Part shown: positions 15,892-19,435 of the stretch, piece after piece
Position numbering within the stretch: the first letter of the stretch is position 1
Layout of the letters: each line of letters starts with the position of its first letter
Origin: an uncultured Bacillota bacterium
Lineage (GTDB): Bacteria > Bacillota > Clostridia > Lachnospirales > Lachnospiraceae
Direction of reading: 5' to 3'
NCBI GenBank assembly: GCA_905200905.1
Contig: CAJKMA010000056.1
Location: forward strand, 1 to 19,435
DNA: 19,435 nt
The notes under the pieces: model-generated
The model's input: the letters and a program-made list of their open reading frames with translations, nothing else
Database searches by the model: none
What the model was told of the DNA's origin: nothing
Program-made: the position numbers and the translations under genes

Positions 15892-15920
15892 TTGTAAAAT
15901 GATTGAGAATTAGGTACAAT
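15892..15920 (+). promoter_or_regulatory. Promoter of the purine permease gene
   Basis: TTGTAA (15892-15897), a 17-base spacer and TACAAT (15915-15920) form a good sigma-A promoter. The predicted leader is only about 35 bases, too short for a purine riboswitch. A GGAGGAG ribosome binding site at 15950-15956 sets the start at 15962. Confidence 0.6.
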
Positions 15921-15961
15921 GAAATTTGTTTTTTAAAATTAACCATAATGGAGGAGAAAAA

Positions 15962-17344
15962 ATGTTAGAAAAGATGTTTAAGCTGCGTGAGAACAACACG
16001 GATGTGAAAACAGAAGTGCTGGCCGGCATCACAACCTTTATGACTATGGCCTATATTCTTGCAGTAAACCCAAGTATTCTTGCAGCAACAGGAATGGATC
16101 AGGGGGCTGTATTTACAGCAACAGCACTGGCTGCATTACTTGGTACGTTATTTATGGCATTGTTTGCAAATTACCCATTTGCATTAGCACCGGGTATGGG
16201 ATTGAATGCTTACTTTGCATACACAGTAGTTTTGGGAATGGGATATTCCTGGGAGACAGCACTTACGGCTGTATTTGTAGAAGGTATTGTATTTATTGTA
16301 CTGTCTTTAACAAATGTAAGAGAAGCCATCTTTAATTCTATACCAAAGAATTTGAAGGCAGCAGTTAGTGTTGGTATTGGTCTTTTTATTGCTTTTATCG
16401 GTCTGCAGAATGCTAAGATCGTAATTGGCGGCTCCACTTTACTGCAGTTGTTTTCCGTAGAAGAATATAATAAGGTAAATGGGGTAGAGGCTTCTTTTAA
16501 TGATGTGGGAATTACCGTGCTTCTGGCAATCATTGGAATTCTTGTTACAGGTTATCTTGTGATTAAACAGGTAAAAGGAAATATTCTGTGGGGAATTTTG
16601 ATTACTTGGGGATTAGGAATCATCTGCCAGTTTGCGGGGATTTATGTGCCAAATCCTGAATTGGGATTTTATGGTTTACTTCCTGATTTCAGCAATGGTT
16701 TATCCGTACCAAGTATTGCACCTGTTTTTGGGAAACTTGATTTTTCCGGTGTTTTCTCATTGAATTTTATTGTTGTAATTTTTGCGTTTTTATTTGTAGA
16801 TATGTTTGATACCATTGGTACGTTGATTGGTGTATCTTCCAAAGCAAATATGCTGGATAAAGATGGAAAGCTACCAAATATCAAGGGGGCTTTGATGGCT
16901 GATGCAGTAGCTACAACAATGGGTGCAGTTATGGGTACTTCTACTACAACTACATTTGTAGAAAGTGCATCTGGTGTTTCAGAAGGCGGAAGAACAGGTC
17001 TGACAGCAGTGACAACAGCGATTCTTTTTGGATTGTCTTTGTTCTTGTCTCCAATTTTCCTTGCAATTCCTTCTTTTGCAACAGCGCCAGCTTTGGTAGT
17101 GGTTGGATTTTATATGCTGACTAATGTTGCTAACATTGACTTCAACGATATTTCAGAGGCACTGCCATGTTATATCTGTATTGGAGCAATGCCATTTTTC
17201 TATAGTATTTCTGAAGGTATCTCCATGGGTGTTATTTCCTATGTAGTGCTGAATCTTCTGACTGGTAAAGCAAAAGAAAAGAAAGTCAGTGTGCTGATGT
17301 ATGTGCTGGCAATCTTGTTTGTGTTGAAATATATATTCTTGTAA
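15962..17344 (+). CDS. AzgA/PbuG-type guanine/hypoxanthine (NCS2-like) permease
   Basis: A 460-residue membrane protein with about 12-14 hydrophobic segments. AzgA-family signatures: AGITTFMTMAYILAVNP (21-37), ALAPGMGLNAYFAY (74-87), FLFVDMFDTIGTL near 280 and GTSTTTTFVESASGVSEGGRTG near 325 (the last is shown to the eye by the TTTT-F-ESASG core). These proteins import guanine, hypoxanthine or adenine by proton symport. The ATG at 15962 is preferred to an in-frame TTG at 15926: it has the GGAGGAG site at the right distance, and MLEKMFKLRENNT is the normal family N-terminus. It is a single-gene unit between its own promoter and a strong terminator. Confidence 0.94.
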   Translation: MLEKMFKLRENNTDVKTEVLAGITTFMTMAYILAVNPSILAATGMDQGAVFTATALAALLGTLFMALFANYPFALAPGMGLNAYFAYTVVLGMGYSWETALTAVFVEGIVFIVLSLTNVREAIFNSIPKNLKAAVSVGIGLFIAFIGLQNAKIVIGGSTLLQLFSVEEYNKVNGVEASFNDVGITVLLAIIGILVTGYLVIKQVKGNILWGILITWGLGIICQFAGIYVPNPELGFYGLLPDFSNGLSVPSIAPVFGKLDFSGVFSLNFIVVIFAFLFVDMFDTIGTLIGVSSKANMLDKDGKLPNIKGALMADAVATTMGAVMGTSTTTTFVESASGVSEGGRTGLTAVTTAILFGLSLFLSPIFLAIPSFATAPALVVVGFYMLTNVANIDFNDISEALPCYICIGAMPFFYSISEGISMGVISYVVLNLLTGKAKEKKVSVLMYVLAILFVLKYIFL

Positions 17345-17357
17345 AAATTTAGAATGA

Positions 17358-17424
17358 AAAAAGGAACTGTTGTAGTAAGCAATCCATATTCTGAGATATG
17401 CATTACATACAACGGTTCCTTTTT
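17358..17424. terminator. Bidirectional terminator between purine permease and the Rpn pseudogene
   Basis: A 17-base arm (17358-17374) pairs with 17408-17424 with one G-T wobble, and further pairing (GTAA/TTAC) extends the stem inward. A-rich and T-rich flanks give U runs in both directions. It can end both the permease transcript and the converging Rpn-type transcript. Confidence 0.85.
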
Positions 17425-17425
17425 G

Positions 17426-18270
17426 TTATACAAGGGCAGTCATTTCATCTTTAATTTGCTGCAATTCCTCCAAAGAAATATCGGCAACTTCCAGAATCTC
17501 TTTGTCACTGATAGAATTTAGTTTTAAGAGATTGATGACAACTTCTTTTTTTGCTTTACTTCTGCCTTCAGAAAAACCTTCAGAGCGTCCCTTAGCGAGT
17601 CCCTTAGCGAGCCCTTCAGCAAGTCCTTCAGCAAGGCCTTTCTCAAGTCCCTCAGCAAGTTTTTCCTCTATAACATCATCTAAGACATGATCCATTTTGC
17701 TCAACTCCTTTCCCAGATCATAGCTCATGGAAATATGGTATGTATTTTCCAGAGCCGAGCGTTTCTCCTGGTATGTTTTGTGTGTTGAAAGTAGGGTATT
17801 CATCATGTTGATAAAGTTATCGCTAGAGGATACACTTTCATTCAAGGCAATGACAACAACAGAAATTTTGTCATAGGATTTAGGAATATTCGGTAGTCCT
17901 GGAAGTAAATCCTCTTTTTCCATATGATAATGAGAGATTGCATTTCCGATTTTCTTAGGTGCATGCATACATATCCATAAAAACGGATATCATAGTATAC
18001 GCTTCCCTCATTAGGTATTTTATCTTCGTTTGGCATACCGAAAATCTTCTCTGCATTGGTTTCTCCAGGATGAACTGGAATGGAGGAAACTTCAGGAGTC
18101 CCTTCGATGCAGGGAATAATCTCAGCTACAGCCATGTTTGTAAATTCTTTTACAGTACGCTGTAGAATCCAGGCAAGGATTTCTTTTTGGCTTAAAACCT
18201 GTTTGCACTGGGTGTCATACTGTATTTTCTCTTTTGCATAAGATAAATCTCTGGCTAGTTCGTTCATCAT
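17426..18270 (-). pseudogene. Rpn-family nuclease/putative transposase, broken by an internal deletion and frameshift
   Basis: The N-terminal part (18270 to about 17972) begins MMNELARDLSYAKEKI with an AAAGGAGA ribosome binding site. It runs through EILAWILQRTVKEF and IIPCIEGTPEV to VYYDIRFYGY. The C-terminal part continues in another frame from about 17968 (APKKIGNAISHY, YDKISVVVIALNES, then an EG-rich repeat). Intact relatives, as I recall them, carry about 60-70 further residues between these segments, including the catalytic E-x-Q of the PD-(D/E)XK fold. Their loss plus the frame change (reading frames differ by 2 mod 3) makes a nuclease unlikely. The C-terminal half keeps an open frame of 180 codons, so a fragment might still be made. 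Rpn proteins promote RecA-independent recombination. Confidence 0.82.
17589..17660 (-). repeat. Six 12-bp tandem units coding an acidic/basic EG tract
   Basis: Six consecutive 12-bp units (starting 17589, 17601, 17613, 17625, 17637, 17649), variants of CCCTTAGCGAGT/CCTTCAGCAAGT, encode four-residue steps such as LAEG, LAKG and LEKG on the minus strand. Such tracts are usual near the C-terminus of Rpn-family proteins and vary in length by slippage. Confidence 0.85.
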
Positions 18271-18294
18271 ATGCAATTTCTCCTTTACATATTC

Positions 18295-18323
18295 ATTATA
18301 AAAGAGAAGGGGGGAGAACGCAA
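18295..18323 (-). promoter_or_regulatory. Promoter of the Rpn-family pseudogene
   Basis: On the minus strand TTGCGT (18323-18318), a 17-base spacer and TATAAT (18300-18295) lie directly before the AAAGGAGA ribosome binding site (18286-18279) and the ATG at 18270. The expression signals are therefore intact although the gene is broken. Confidence 0.6.
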
Positions 18324-18459
18324 TATACAAAAGGATAAAGTTGTAAGGCTAATGAGTGCAGTAGGAAAATACTGGACTTGCCCCATAGATTTTGATAAAA
18401 TTTATTGTATCCGGTGTAGTTTCCATCCGGAATGTCAGACAAAAGAAGGGGAAAGAAAT

Positions 18460-19435
18460 ATGTATGAAATTATGAGTTCTGATGAGGCAATCCGTCTGAT
18501 TCGGGATGGAGATTGTATCTGTGTAAATTCATTTGTGGGGATTGAGAGTCCAGTGGAACTTCATGAGGCTCTGTATAGAAGATACCAGAGAATGCAGTCG
18601 CCGAGACACTTGACGGTAGTTTCCAGTGCAGGATTTGGTGTCTGGGATGAGGAACGTAATGCAGAGAGATATATTCGTGAAGGCGCGGTAGATAGATTAA
18701 TCTGCGGTCATTTTGGCGCTATGTTAAGTACCAAAAAATTGGTTCTAGAGGACCGATTCGAGGCGTACAATCTGCCCCTGGGATGTATTTCACATGCCAT
18801 ACGTGCCCAGGCAGGTGGACTTCCGGGAGCACTTTCCAAGGTGGGGTTGGATATTTTTGTGGATCCAAGAAAGGAAGGCCCTGGCATTAACCGGCTTTCT
18901 ATTGATAATTCTCTGGTGAAATATGTGGAAGTTGACGGAGAGGAATTTCTTTATTATAAACTTCCGAAGATTACTGTGGCATTGATTAAAGGAACGGCAG
19001 CAGATAGGAAGGGAAATATTTCTTTTGATAATATGTTTATGTCGGGAGATGCCTTGTCTATCTGTCAGGCGGTGAAGGCGAATCATGGAAAAGTAATCGT
19101 ACAGGTAGATCAGCTTGTAGATACTCCTTCTCGTCCGAGAAATGCCATTATACCAGGATGTTTGGTAGATGCCATTGTGGTGACAGGACCAGAGGAGCGT
19201 AATGAAGCTTATACAGCTTTGACAGGAAGTTTTGAGATTCCCTATGAGGAGTGGGGGGAGTGGAATGAAAAGATTGATACTGCTTCTACCAAACCCTTAA
19301 AAAACAGTGCAGCGGGAAATATTATCGGCAGAAGAGCAGCCAAGGAGCTCAGGGTGGATGATATTGTAAATATTGGTATTGGGATTCCGGAGATGGTGTC
19401 CAGGCATGCGAAAAAGAACGGAATGCTGGACATGG
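18460..19435 (+). CDS. Acyl-CoA:acetate/propionate CoA-transferase, 3'-truncated by the window
   Basis: At least 325 residues, open to the window end. It is a YdiF/Pct-type single-chain CoA-transferase. Seen: SSDEAIRLIRDGD, CVNSFVGIESPVEL, LTVVSSAGFG, a Gly-rich HFGAMLSTKKLV, GGLPGALSKVGLDIFVDPR, ALIKGTAADRKGNIS, then the start of the second domain (NIIGRRAAKEL, DDIVNIGIGIPEMV). The catalytic Glu motif lies just beyond the window. It would move CoA between short-chain acids such as acetate, propionate, butyrate or lactate in fermentation. The start at 18460 (AAGGGG site 8 bases upstream) fits the family N-terminus. The frame is open back to an ATG at 18352, which would add 36 residues with four Cys. 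Exact acids unknown. Confidence 0.88.
   Translation, partial: MYEIMSSDEAIRLIRDGDCICVNSFVGIESPVELHEALYRRYQRMQSPRHLTVVSSAGFGVWDEERNAERYIREGAVDRLICGHFGAMLSTKKLVLEDRFEAYNLPLGCISHAIRAQAGGLPGALSKVGLDIFVDPRKEGPGINRLSIDNSLVKYVEVDGEEFLYYKLPKITVALIKGTAADRKGNISFDNMFMSGDALSICQAVKANHGKVIVQVDQLVDTPSRPRNAIIPGCLVDAIVVTGPEERNEAYTALTGSFEIPYEEWGEWNEKIDTASTKPLKNSAAGNIIGRRAAKELRVDDIVNIGIGIPEMVSRHAKKNGMLDM

Noticed and set aside
15926..15961. TTG start giving 12 extra residues on the purine permease
   Set aside because: It has no ribosome binding site, and the extension contains the translated GGAGGAG site of the ATG at 15962.
15757..15961. Possible purine riboswitch before the purine permease
   Set aside because: The predicted leader after TACAAT (15915-15920) is about 35 bases and no three-way-junction elements are visible.
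17502..17690. Plus-strand frame rich in Ser-Pro-Ala repeats
   Set aside because: It is the antisense reading of the 12-bp repeats in the Rpn-family gene.
1..19435. CRISPR array, tRNA, rRNA, insertion sequence or prophage
   Set aside because: No regularly spaced repeats, cloverleaf sequences, transposase with terminal inverted repeats or phage genes were seen; the Rpn-family gene has no flanking inverted repeats.

Overview
The window looks like a chromosomal segment of a low-GC gut-type Firmicute, most probably a Lachnospiraceae member (Blautia/Ruminococcus/Dorea relatives). This rests on strong AGGAGG-type ribosome binding sites, TTGACA/TATAAT-like promoters, a YesM/YesN system beside a sugar ABC transporter that lacks its own ATPase, an Rpn-family gene of a type common in that family, and fermentation-type genes. 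The genus assignment is inference.

Layout. Bases 1-172 hold two tandem terminator hairpins ending an unseen upstream plus-strand unit. Bases 173-5834 are a divergent regulator/operon pair: a LysR-type regulator on the minus strand, and on the plus strand a tight operon of an M20-family amidohydrolase-like protein, a DUF3604/PHP-like putative metallohydrolase and an NhaC-type Na+-coupled antiporter, closed by a clear terminator. This is the least explained part of the window. The M20 protein lacks three of the five usual metal ligands, and the two hydrolase-like proteins with a transporter suggest uptake and breakdown of an unidentified small substrate.

Bases 5951-14700 begin with a minus-strand acyltransferase-like (NAT_N/GNAT_C) gene. 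It is divergent from a signalling operon of a lipoprotein solute-binding protein, a YesM-type histidine kinase and a YesN-type AraC response regulator. A CUT1 sugar ABC transporter operon follows (lipoprotein binding protein, MalF-like and MalG-like permeases, no ATPase). The two binding proteins are paralogues, so the first may be a sensing subunit for the kinase and the second the transport receptor. A long inverted repeat before the transport operon contains its probable -10 element and also overlaps its Shine-Dalgarno sequence.

Bases 14704-17344 hold a minus-strand P1-family peptidase (DmpA type) divergent from an AzgA/PbuG-type purine permease. Bases 17426-18270 are a broken Rpn-family (PD-(D/E)XK) gene with an internal frameshifting deletion. 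The window ends inside a plus-strand acyl-CoA:acetate CoA-transferase whose reading frame continues upstream into an unusual Cys-rich extension. No rRNA, tRNA, CRISPR array, insertion sequence or recognised riboswitch was seen.
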